Shown here: positions 1 to 7,417 of the stretch, piece by piece
Position numbering within the stretch: the first letter of the stretch is position 1
How the letters are laid out: each line of letters starts with the position of its first letter
Assembly: GCF_000373965.1 (NCBI RefSeq)
Contig: NZ_KB892840.1
Span: 1-64,000, forward strand
From: Uliginosibacterium gangwonense DSM 18521
Lineage (GTDB): Bacteria; Pseudomonadota; Gammaproteobacteria; Burkholderiales; Rhodocyclaceae
DNA length: 64,000 nucleotides
Direction of reading: 5' to 3'
The notes under the pieces: generated by a model
Seen by the model: the letters and a program-made list of their open reading frames with translations, nothing else
Told to the model about the DNA's origin: nothing
The model's database searches: none
Translations under genes and position numbers: made by a program

Positions 1-836
1 TTCACCGCACCTGCGGTCAATCCGGAGATCAATCGCTTGGACGCCATCACGAAGAGGATCATCAGTGGCAGCACGGCCACGGCCGAGCCTGCCGAGATCG
101 CCCCGTAAGGGGTCTGGCCGGTGCCTTGCAGCGCGCGTAGCGCCAGCGGGATGGTGTACATGTCCATGTCACGCATCACGACCAGGGGGCCCATGAAGTT
201 GTTCCAGGACCCGATGAAGGTCAAGAGCCCCAGGGTGCCCAGTGCCGGTCCAATCAGGGGCAGGATGACCCGGAAGTAGATGCCGAACTCACTGCAGCCA
301 TCAATGCGGGCGGCGTCGATCAGTTCCTTCGGGATCGCGGACTCGATGTACTGGCGCATCAGGAAGATGCCGAAGGCACCCACCATGGCCGGCACGATCA
401 GGGCCTTGGGTTGGTTCATCCAGCCGATCCAGCTCATGGTCAAGGCGGTCGGGATGATGCCCACGAAGGAGGGCAGCATCATGGTCGACATGATCAGGCC
501 GAAGATCAGTTTCTTGTAGCGGAACTGGTACATCGCAAAGGCGTAGCCGGCGAGCGAACAGAAGAACAGGTTTGCAGCCGTGGTGGCAATGGCGATGTAC
601 ACGCTCCAGCCGATGTTGTGCCAGAACGCAGGCAGACGCCCGAGCAAGTCGTTCCAGTTCTCAAAGAAGTGTGTGCCAAACCACAGGGGTGGGGGCACCG
701 AGAGGATCTCGGTGTTGGTGTGGGTAGCGAACACGAACATGAACCAGAACGGGGCGAACATCATCACGCCGCCAACGGCGATGATCAGGTAGGCCAACAG
801 GATGGGCAGGCTGGGTAGAGAGATTTTCGATTTCAT
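1..836 (-). CDS. Sugar ABC transporter permease, MalG-like (partial, runs off window start)
   Basis: Reading the minus strand from the ATG at 836 gives at least 278 codons with no stop; the 3' end lies outside the window. The protein starts MKSKISLPSLPILLAYLI and has several hydrophobic membrane segments. A cytoplasmic EAA-type loop is visible near residues 175-190 (IPKELIDAARIDGCSEF), which in CUT1 permeases docks the ATPase. It is the second inner-membrane permease of the importer whose first permease ends 13 bases upstream, at 849. It probably forms a heterodimer with that protein for uptake of beta-glucan oligosaccharides; the substrate is inferred from the neighbouring GH81 and GH16 glucanases. 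No ATPase gene is visible in the window, so it may lie beyond position 1 or be a shared MsmX/UgpC-type subunit. Confidence 0.9.
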   Translation of the reverse strand, partial: MKSKISLPSLPILLAYLIIAVGGVMMFAPFWFMFVFATHTNTEILSVPPPLWFGTHFFENWNDLLGRLPAFWHNIGWSVYIAIATTAANLFFCSLAGYAFAMYQFRYKKLIFGLIMSTMMLPSFVGIIPTALTMSWIGWMNQPKALIVPAMVGAFGIFLMRQYIESAIPKELIDAARIDGCSEFGIYFRVILPLIGPALGTLGLLTFIGSWNNFMGPLVVMRDMDMYTIPLALRALQGTGQTPYGAISAGSAVAVLPLMILFVMASKRLISGLTAGAV

Positions 837-848
837 GATGGGCTGCTC

Positions 849-1817
849 CTATTCCTTGCTCGCCAGCAGCTTGTTGTTGATCACGGTGAGGACGACGATC
901 AGGGCAAAGACCAGCCAGGCAATCGCAGCAGCGGTGCCGAAGTCGTTATCCATGAAGCCGGTGCGATACATGTGCATGGCAACGGTCAGGCCCGCCATAT
1001 CCAGGCCGCCCGAACCGCCGGTGATGATGAAGGGCTCTTCAAACAGCTGCAGGTTGCCGATGATGGTGAAGGTCACACACATGAACATCATGGGCTTGAG
1101 CAATGGCAAGGTAATGAAGCGGAACTGTTGCACGCGGGTGGCACCATCCATGGTGGCCGCTTCGAACAGATCCTTGGAAATGGTTTGCAGGGCGGCCAGA
1201 TACATCACCGTGTTCCAGCCCACATAACGCCACCAGACCACAAAGGCAATCATCGGCTTGATGTACTGCGGTTGGCCCCAGTCAATGTTCTGCGCCGGGA
1301 ACAACCAACCGATCACCGGGGTGTGAGACATCCCGGTCAAGAAGCTGTTGACCGCACCGAAGTCACGCGAGAACAGCGTGGTGAAAACCAGGGAAATCGC
1401 CACCGACGAAGTGATAAAGGGCAGGAAGTAGACGCCCACCACGGTGTTGCGCATACGCCCAAAGACCGTATGTAACAGATACGCCAGGGGCAGACCAATC
1501 AAATGCTGTGGCAACCCGGAAGCCAGCCCCAGCCAGACGGTGTTGTACAAGGCTTTCCAGAAATAGTCATCCTGAGTCAGGATGTAGGTGTAGTTCTCAA
1601 TACCGACCCACTTCATCGCCTCCAGGCCCATCGCAGGGTCCCATTGGTGGAAGGATAGGTAGACCGCAAACAGCAGCGGGAACAGCCCGAACAGACAGAA
1701 TATGATGAAGAACGGGCTCACGAACACATACGGCGCCCAGTCACGACCTTTCAGACGCTTGCGGCGAGGGGCTACTGCTACAGTGGGTGCTCGTTCGCTC
1801 ATCGCAGAAATACTCAT
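849..1817 (-). CDS. Sugar ABC transporter permease, MalF-like
   Basis: Inner-membrane permease of the CUT1 carbohydrate family, about 322 residues. After a basic N-terminus (APRRKRLKGRDW) come six hydrophobic segments. The EAA loop is clear near the C-terminal third (LFEAATMDGATRVQQFRFIT). I chose the ATG at 1817 (MSISAMSERAP); a TTG at 1841 and an ATG at 1802 are alternatives, and none has a strong ribosome binding site. It lies between the solute-binding protein and the MalG-like permease on the same strand, the usual order for such operons. Its substrate is inferred to be a beta-1,3-glucan oligosaccharide from context only. Confidence 0.9.
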   Translation of the reverse strand: MSISAMSERAPTVAVAPRRKRLKGRDWAPYVFVSPFFIIFCLFGLFPLLFAVYLSFHQWDPAMGLEAMKWVGIENYTYILTQDDYFWKALYNTVWLGLASGLPQHLIGLPLAYLLHTVFGRMRNTVVGVYFLPFITSSVAISLVFTTLFSRDFGAVNSFLTGMSHTPVIGWLFPAQNIDWGQPQYIKPMIAFVVWWRYVGWNTVMYLAALQTISKDLFEAATMDGATRVQQFRFITLPLLKPMMFMCVTFTIIGNLQLFEEPFIITGGSGGLDMAGLTVAMHMYRTGFMDNDFGTAAAIAWLVFALIVVLTVINNKLLASKE

Positions 1818-1901
1818 TGCTTGATTACCGATACATTTCAAATGTCATACTTATTTCCAGGCGGGGACTGGTCCCCGCCCTGCTTCATGCGCCAAACCAG
1901 A

Positions 1902-3155
1902 TCAACGGCGGGCCCGCTTGGTAATCAGCGTCTTGGCATCCGTCAATGCTTGCTTGATGTCTTTGTTCTGCTCCAGCACCTTTTCCAATTCCGCGTTCAC
2001 AATTTCCTGTGCCAAAGTGTCATATTTGTCGACATCGGTTGCCGGAATCTTGTTGGCCGCCACGCGCCACAACTGGCGAGCTTTTTGGCCACCAAGGAAT
2101 TCGACCGGCTCATCCACAAAAGGATCGCTCTGTGCCTCAATCAACGCGGGGAAGGCATCAAGCTTGCGGAATGCGGTAATCTGCTGAGCCTTGTCCGTCG
2201 TCAGATATTTGATGAATTCCCAGGCTTCCGGTTTGTGCTGTGCTTTAGTCGGGATGGCATAGAAGGAACCGCCCCAGGACGCAAACGCCCCACCCGGCAA
2301 TTGCGCGGAACGCCACAACCCCTTGGTATTGGGCGCCAACCAACTTTCAAGGTGACCGGCCAGCCATGCCCCCATCATCTGCGTGGCAATCTGGCCCCGT
2401 TTGAAGCCTTCGGACCATTCGTTGGACCATGCGCCAATCTTTCCATCAATACCAGCAGCATGTGCAACCTTGGCCAACTCGAAGGCCTTTACAAAGCGAG
2501 GCGAATCAACAATTGCCTTGCCTGCCTTGTCAAAAAAGATACCCTCTCCGTCACGCAGGTTGGAACGGATATAGATGGCCTCCAAATCCGCCGCAGCGGC
2601 CAACATGTATGCCCCCGTACTGGCCTTGACCTTCTTGCCTGATTCGATGAAAGATTCCCAGCTCTTGGTTAGGTCTTCTTCCTTGACGCCAGCCTTGTCC
2701 ATGATGTCCTTGCGATACAGCAAGGTGCCCGGCCCGATATCGACAGGGATGGCTGCCAGACCACCATTGGGCATCACCGCCTGGGCAACGGCAAAGCGTG
2801 CAAACTTATCTTTGAATTGCGTCGCGTTGTAAGGCGGCTTTGAGAGATCTTCCAAGCCGCCAGACTCTGCAAAGCGGCCAATGAATCCAACTTCCAGCGC
2901 CATGACATCCGGCAGATTTGAGCCCGTCGCCATGGAGGTCGTCATGGCAGTATGGTGATCAGCAAAGGCTAGGCTCACGAGCTTGATATCCACATCTGGG
3001 TGGAGCTTCTTGTAGGCCGGAATGGCGGCTTTAACCCCCGCATCCAAAGACGGAAATGCAGCCACGGTAATCGTGGTCGCAGCCCCCGTGACCGAACATG
3101 CCAAACTGGTCAGCACTGCCACAAAACCGGCTTTCAACGCGAACGTATTCTTCAT
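1902..3155 (-). CDS. Extracellular sugar-binding protein of an ABC importer
   Basis: Periplasmic solute-binding protein of 417 residues, family 1 type. It has a classical signal peptide (MKNTFALKAGFVAVLTSLAC, then SVTGAA). The body has typical features: a hinge-like DVMALEVGFIG segment, PVDIGPGTLLYRKDIMDKAG and a C-terminal WEFIKYLTTDKAQQ. An AAAGGA ribosome binding site precedes the ATG. It heads the transporter operon (binding protein, MalF-like, MalG-like) and is separated from the GH16 gene by a 153-base gap that holds a LacI-type operator. Role: capture of oligosaccharides released by the neighbouring endoglucanases. The ligand cannot be read from sequence and is inferred from the locus. 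Confidence 0.92.
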   Translation of the reverse strand: MKNTFALKAGFVAVLTSLACSVTGAATTITVAAFPSLDAGVKAAIPAYKKLHPDVDIKLVSLAFADHHTAMTTSMATGSNLPDVMALEVGFIGRFAESGGLEDLSKPPYNATQFKDKFARFAVAQAVMPNGGLAAIPVDIGPGTLLYRKDIMDKAGVKEEDLTKSWESFIESGKKVKASTGAYMLAAAADLEAIYIRSNLRDGEGIFFDKAGKAIVDSPRFVKAFELAKVAHAAGIDGKIGAWSNEWSEGFKRGQIATQMMGAWLAGHLESWLAPNTKGLWRSAQLPGGAFASWGGSFYAIPTKAQHKPEAWEFIKYLTTDKAQQITAFRKLDAFPALIEAQSDPFVDEPVEFLGGQKARQLWRVAANKIPATDVDKYDTLAQEIVNAELEKVLEQNKDIKQALTDAKTLITKRARR

Positions 3156-3207
3156 GCTTGTCTTCCTTTGGTGTTACTGCAATGAGTTAATTCGAGCTTC
3201 CAACAAA

Positions 3208-3221
3208 TGGAAGCGCTTTCA
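3208..3221. promoter_or_regulatory. LacI-type operator before the sugar-binding protein gene
   Basis: The 14-base sequence TGGAAGCGCTTTCA matches the LacI/GalR-family (cre-like) consensus TGNAANCGNTNNCA at every fixed position. It lies 53 bases upstream of the binding-protein start on the minus strand. The same word occurs at 12033-12046. The likely partner is the LacI-family protein encoded at 12566-13603. The -35/-10 pair is not clear here. Confidence 0.75.
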
Positions 3222-3308
3222 TTTCTAATCTAACAAACAGGTCCATGCGTGCGGGTACGCAGACCCGTCAATAATTTCCGTGTCAGATGCAAATTCATAC
3301 GAAAGCTT

Positions 3309-4199
3309 TCAGGAAGCCGGGGCTTGATAGACACGAACATATTCAACCTCCATCTTCACAGGAAAGATGCTGTTATCAACCGAACCACCCAAAGTTCCGC
3401 CGATCGCCAGATTCAAGAGCAGGTATTGTGGCTTGTCAAAAGGCCATGCACCATAGCCGGAGCCAGGATTGGCATATTGGAAGTAGTTCGTGTTATCCAT
3501 GCCAAAAAGCACTCTGTCATGCGTCCAGGTCAGTTGGTAGTTGTGGAATGCATCACAGGCATCTGCAACCGTTGTGCTACCACCACGTTGCAGACCATTG
3601 CCTCCGTTATACCAACCGGTGTGCACCGTTCCCAGAATCACCCCTTTGTTCTTTCCGACATGCTCCATGATGTCCAGCTCACCATCATCCGGCCATGCTC
3701 CACCTGTGCCGAGCATCCAGATGGCGGGCCAAGTGCCCAGCCCACACGGCAGCTTCGCCCGGATCTCAAAAAAGCCATACGTCCAGGATGCCTTGCCACG
3801 CGTCACTAGGCGAGCGGAGGAATAGGCCTGCCCACCCCAGTCAGATAATGTATTCAAACTTTCATGCAGGGCGGTGATGCTCAGTTTGCCATTGGCAACA
3901 CTGGAATTTTCCAGGCGAGCATTGCTGTAGTACTGCAACTCGTTGTTGTACCAGCCTGCAGCATTGCGTGCGCTGTCATAATCCCATTTGCTTGCATCCG
4001 GCAGACCGGCCTTGTCAAATTCGTCAGACCAAACCAGCGTCCAGCCACTGGGGACACCGCCTGTTGTCACGGAATTCGTGGTGTCAGTCCCTGAGGAGCC
4101 ACCCCCTCCCCCACCACCGCCACACGCCCCTACCAGTGATAACAGCAGACATGTAGTCATCACACGGGTGATTGAAGCCCCTTTGCTAAGCTTGATCAT
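3309..4199 (-). CDS. GH16 endo-beta-1,3-glucanase (laminarinase-like), lipoprotein
   Basis: Glycoside hydrolase family 16 enzyme of 296 residues that cleaves internal beta-1,3 (or mixed beta-1,3-1,4) glucan bonds. An N-terminal lipoprotein signal ends at Cys26 (LSLVGAC), followed by a run of eight glycines and a Ser/Thr linker, so it is probably anchored in the outer membrane. The catalytic motif GELDIMEH contains the nucleophile E174, helper D176 and acid/base E179. Other family marks are LVWSDEFD near residue 55 and TWPAIWMLG near 156. Its ATG overlaps the GH81 stop codon by four bases (ATGA), so the two are translationally coupled. Laminarinase activity is favoured over lichenase because of the GH81 partner. 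Confidence 0.93.
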   Translation of the reverse strand: MIKLSKGASITRVMTTCLLLSLVGACGGGGGGGGSSGTDTTNSVTTGGVPSGWTLVWSDEFDKAGLPDASKWDYDSARNAAGWYNNELQYYSNARLENSSVANGKLSITALHESLNTLSDWGGQAYSSARLVTRGKASWTYGFFEIRAKLPCGLGTWPAIWMLGTGGAWPDDGELDIMEHVGKNKGVILGTVHTGWYNGGNGLQRGGSTTVADACDAFHNYQLTWTHDRVLFGMDNTNYFQYANPGSGYGAWPFDKPQYLLLNLAIGGTLGGSVDNSIFPVKMEVEYVRVYQAPAS

Positions 4200-6469
4200 G
4201 GCAGCACCTTTTCCATCTGCTTTAGAGAACGGGCGGGAACAAGCATCTGAACACCGTCACTAAAGTGAACAGTACGGGCTTTCGGCTGCACGTTGTAGGC
4301 CACATAAACGCGTTTGCCATTTGAATTTTTGAATACGGCATAGAGCACACAATCAGCTTGCACACCAAAATCCGGGCGCCCCATTTCAGACAGACTGACC
4401 AGCCAATGATAGGTGTGGCTCCGCGTTTCACCATCCTCTACCGGACCATTCTGGTTCCATTGTGCCAGTGCAGACTTGGCATTATTTAAAGCAGCGTAAG
4501 ACAGTAGAATATCCTGCCAGATATCTTTAGGCGCCTTGCCATCCCGTGCAATGAACTTGGTGAATTCACGGTCCATCGCAACCAAATTGCGTTGAATATA
4601 GTCTGGATCAGTCCCCAGGTAGAGCGATGACGCGGTAATTGGCAACATGTTGATACCATGTACTTCACGTGGGTCTTCCGTCCACCAGGTGGTATGAACA
4701 TACTTGTCCCCCCAGACCATGGCTGCTTCCACATTGCCGTACTCGCGGTCAAAAACCTGATGATGAAGATCGAACCAGTAATGCTTGAGTGCTTCGACTT
4801 CCGTGGTATAGAGGTAAATGCCTGCGTCGCGGAGACGCTTGTTGCCAGTCGCTTCACCCCACAAAATCATCCCAGCCCAGGCATTGATGGCTTCGGAAGA
4901 AGACTCCTGATTGTTACCGTCATAAAACGGAACAGTTCCTGAAGCCCAGGAATGCCCTTCATAGGGATCGAAGTTACGCAGGCGAATAAATTTGTTGTTG
5001 GCCGCATCGGTATTGGCAATGTCGGCAATCATCATCTCCACCATCGCCCCCCACTGGCCTGTTGATGCCCAGACTGGGTCACGCAAGGCCACTTGGGCAG
5101 ACGCGTAGATCCAATATCCATAATGGAAATGGTGATCGTTCATCTGCTCGGCTGAGCCGAATTCATCCGGGTAGCCGATCAAACTACCAATCTTTGGGTT
5201 GTAGTAAAAATAGTGCTCAGTCGTATCTGCGGGGCCGAACCATGTTTGCAGGCGCTTTTTCAGTGCGGCAAGAATTTCGTCACGCAAAACCAGATTGCCT
5301 TGCTGCTCAGCGACGTTCATGAGCTGCACCGCCCGGTTCAAGCCTTTGCCTTCCCAATAAGTGCCACGGTTACCCAACAGATGCTCTGCACCAAATTTGC
5401 TGTCTTCTGCGATAAAGAGATCCAGCTTGCTACGCTCGGCAGCCCCTTGCAAAGCAGGCCACAGCGGTAAGGTTCCATGATAAGCAAATCGGGTTTCAAA
5501 GCTTGTTCCTGCCACCAGTTTGAGTTGGCCACGAATCGACTCATAGGTATAAGGCAAGGCCATCTTGAGTACAGGATTGTTAAACCACTGATGCGGATAC
5601 AGTGCGAAAAGCGTCCCCTTCTCTCCCCCTTCCATCACATCGGTCTTGGCTGCGAAACGGGTGATCAGCTCGCTACGCTTCTCATCAAAATTCCAATCGA
5701 CTTTCGTATCGACAATAAACGCATAGGCATATTGCGCAAACTCTTTGACTATTGCAACATCCGCCCTGGGAAGAACGGCAACCGAGAAATAATCCTTACC
5801 TCTCGGCAGCGTCAATTCAAAACCATCTTCGCCCTGCGCTTTCCAGCTTGCGCCACTTGGAGCAAAAACTGCGAAGTTTCGGTTATCAATGGAAATGCCA
5901 ATTGTTTTTTGGTCTGCCGAACGATAGAACTCCTTGACGTTTTCGCTGGCCTTGAAACTGACGCGTTCTGCACTCGTGTGGAAATAGCTGTAGGGGCTCC
6001 CGTGGGCAATCGTGGCCTTGAAATACTTGTCGCCATCGGGCATCAGAATGTCAATTGCCCAATCAGAGTGTTTACCAAGCTGCGCCTGACGCGGTGTTAT
6101 GCCTTCGGGTTTTACCACCAGCGTGCTGCGATGCGCGGCGACAATATCATTTTCTTCGCGCGAGCCATTCATCACCGCTTCACGAACAGGGAGGTCAATC
6201 TGAAAACCATCCGGGTGTGGGCGATATGAAGCAGGCTGAGCATACAGTGGTTGTGGCCATTGGTTGAACACCAGGGAGGAATACCACTTATTGGTAGGCA
6301 CCGGGCCATTGGAATAGGTGGAAGCAACTGGTTCGCGCTCGCCCCCCAGAGCCAGTTCGGTGGCATATCCTCCCTTGCCGACACGTACCGTTTGTGCCTG
6401 AGCGGAAACCAGCCCCAACACCAGCATTATTCCCATCAGCCATCCCGCAACTCTGACTCGCGCCTTCAT
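4196..6469 (-). CDS. GH81 endo-beta-1,3-glucanase
   Basis: Glycoside hydrolase family 81 enzyme, an inverting endo-beta-1,3-glucanase, about 757 residues from the ATG at 6469. That start gives a clean signal peptide (MKARVRVAGWLMGIMLVLGL, then VSAQAQ); an upstream ATG at 6514 adds 15 residues and is possible. Family marks in order: PVPTNKWYSSLVFNQWPQPL near the N-terminus, EQMNDHHFHYGYWIYA in the central (alpha/alpha)6 region, and the conserved ESSSEAINAWAG near residue 520, which carries the catalytic Glu. It is probably periplasmic or secreted. It follows the small lipoprotein gene by a short gap and is coupled to GH16, so the three form one transcription unit that degrades laminarin-like or callose-like glucan. 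Confidence 0.93.
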   Translation of the reverse strand: MKARVRVAGWLMGIMLVLGLVSAQAQTVRVGKGGYATELALGGEREPVASTYSNGPVPTNKWYSSLVFNQWPQPLYAQPASYRPHPDGFQIDLPVREAVMNGSREENDIVAAHRSTLVVKPEGITPRQAQLGKHSDWAIDILMPDGDKYFKATIAHGSPYSYFHTSAERVSFKASENVKEFYRSADQKTIGISIDNRNFAVFAPSGASWKAQGEDGFELTLPRGKDYFSVAVLPRADVAIVKEFAQYAYAFIVDTKVDWNFDEKRSELITRFAAKTDVMEGGEKGTLFALYPHQWFNNPVLKMALPYTYESIRGQLKLVAGTSFETRFAYHGTLPLWPALQGAAERSKLDLFIAEDSKFGAEHLLGNRGTYWEGKGLNRAVQLMNVAEQQGNLVLRDEILAALKKRLQTWFGPADTTEHYFYYNPKIGSLIGYPDEFGSAEQMNDHHFHYGYWIYASAQVALRDPVWASTGQWGAMVEMMIADIANTDAANNKFIRLRNFDPYEGHSWASGTVPFYDGNNQESSSEAINAWAGMILWGEATGNKRLRDAGIYLYTTEVEALKHYWFDLHHQVFDREYGNVEAAMVWGDKYVHTTWWTEDPREVHGINMLPITASSLYLGTDPDYIQRNLVAMDREFTKFIARDGKAPKDIWQDILLSYAALNNAKSALAQWNQNGPVEDGETRSHTYHWLVSLSEMGRPDFGVQADCVLYAVFKNSNGKRVYVAYNVQPKARTVHFSDGVQMLVPARSLKQMEKVLP

Positions 6470-6550
6470 CTGCTCCACCCGATTACCAAGAGTTTCTCCG
6501 GAACGCCCCCGCATCCCGGAGCAGATCTTTACAAGATCAATGTATGCAGA

Positions 6551-7249
6551 TCAGTTGCCACATTTCATTGCCACATCGGCATCTTTGGCAGCACCCGGCA
6601 CATAACGCACATCGGCAATCGACATGGCAAACGCCTTGTTGGTAAAGATCAGCCAGGGAGTATTGACGACTGCAAATTTCGCGCCGCCCTTCTCAAAACA
6701 TGCCAGGGGCATTTTTACGGTGGTGAGTTTTTCAAGTTCCAGCTTTTTGAAATAGTCGGTGGTATCCACCACGCCCATGCAGGGATAACGGCAATCTACG
6801 CGCATTACCACCTGGTCTTCAGGCGCTTTGTGAATCACAGCGTCAAACACCAATGCACCATTGGCTTCCAGATAGTCAAATTGGTCATTGGTGGTTTTGG
6901 ATTGGGAATAGATCTGCCCCGTGCCGCCCGTCCAGGTTACCTTGACCCCGCTCTTGGCCCCCACTTTGGTCGGCTCCGCCTTGATGGTCCCTGCATCCAT
7001 CGCCCCCAGGCCATTCTTGGGAATGATGAAGGCCCAGTTTGCAGGCGTGCCCAGATACAGCACATTGGGCGCTACGTTGCCTTGCTCGTTATACACGGAC
7101 AAAGGCGCCAATACGCCTGGTTGTGCCTCAGCAGCAGGCGCAGCAGATGGGGTTACCCCACCCGTACCCGCACAAGCGGAAAGAAATGCAAATGAAAGCG
7201 CAGACAAAGCAAAACAGGCACTGCGGCAAGACATAACTGTAGCCATCAT
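6551..7249 (-). CDS. Lipoprotein resembling a stand-alone ExoP C-terminal (galactose-binding-like) domain
   Basis: Protein of 232 residues with a lipoprotein signal ending at Cys26 (FLSAC) and an Ala/Pro linker to about residue 45. From about residue 55 to the end the pattern resembles, from memory, the C-terminal beta-sandwich of GH3 ExoP-type exo-beta-glucanases. Signs are ALVFDAVIHKAPEDQVVMRV, a CRYPCMGVVD cysteine pair, and MPLACFEKGGAKFAVVNTPW before the final SIADVRYVP. No GH3 catalytic part is present. The ATG is preceded by a very strong AGGAGGAGG site. It is the first gene of the unit with GH81 and GH16, under a promoter whose spacer holds a palindrome. A surface glucan-binding role is an inference. 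Confidence 0.6.
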   Translation of the reverse strand: MMATVMSCRSACFALSALSFAFLSACAGTGGVTPSAAPAAEAQPGVLAPLSVYNEQGNVAPNVLYLGTPANWAFIIPKNGLGAMDAGTIKAEPTKVGAKSGVKVTWTGGTGQIYSQSKTTNDQFDYLEANGALVFDAVIHKAPEDQVVMRVDCRYPCMGVVDTTDYFKKLELEKLTTVKMPLACFEKGGAKFAVVNTPWLIFTNKAFAMSIADVRYVPGAAKDADVAMKCGN

Positions 7250-7286
7250 GACCTCCTCCTATATATATCAGTTATTTGCTTAAACA

Positions 7287-7300
7287 TCGTTTTAAAACGA
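7287..7300. repeat. Perfect AT-rich palindrome
   Basis: TCGTTTTAAAACGA is a perfect 14-base inverted repeat located between the GH149-like gene and the lipoprotein gene. It lies downstream of the predicted start region of the lipoprotein transcript, in its 5' leader. It could be a protein-binding site; no family is recognised. Confidence 0.4.
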
Positions 7301-7326
7301 TTCGTTTAGCAATTTGGTTTATGAGC

Positions 7327-7355
7327 AGATTAATGAAAGGCCTTTCATTTTGCAA
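7327..7355 (-). promoter_or_regulatory. Candidate sigma-70 promoter with an operator in its spacer
   Basis: On the minus strand TTGCAA (7350-7355) and TAATCT (7327-7332) are separated by 17 bases. The spacer and its edge hold a perfect 18-base palindrome (7332-7349; core TGAAAGGCCTTTCA at 7334-7347). It resembles the LacI-type operators at 3208 and 12033 but has a central GC in place of CG. Position predicts transcription of lipoprotein-GH81-GH16 and repression by steric blocking. Confidence 0.6.
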
Positions 7356-7417
7356 GTAGGTTTGTACCTATACTCCGCAATTTGTCTAGGCTTTTCGGCA
7401 GTTTTACAACACCATCG

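Noticed and set aside
5477-6229. A 250-codon frame opposite the GH81 gene
   Set aside because: The GH81 gene on the other strand explains the sequence fully; the frame has no domain pattern.
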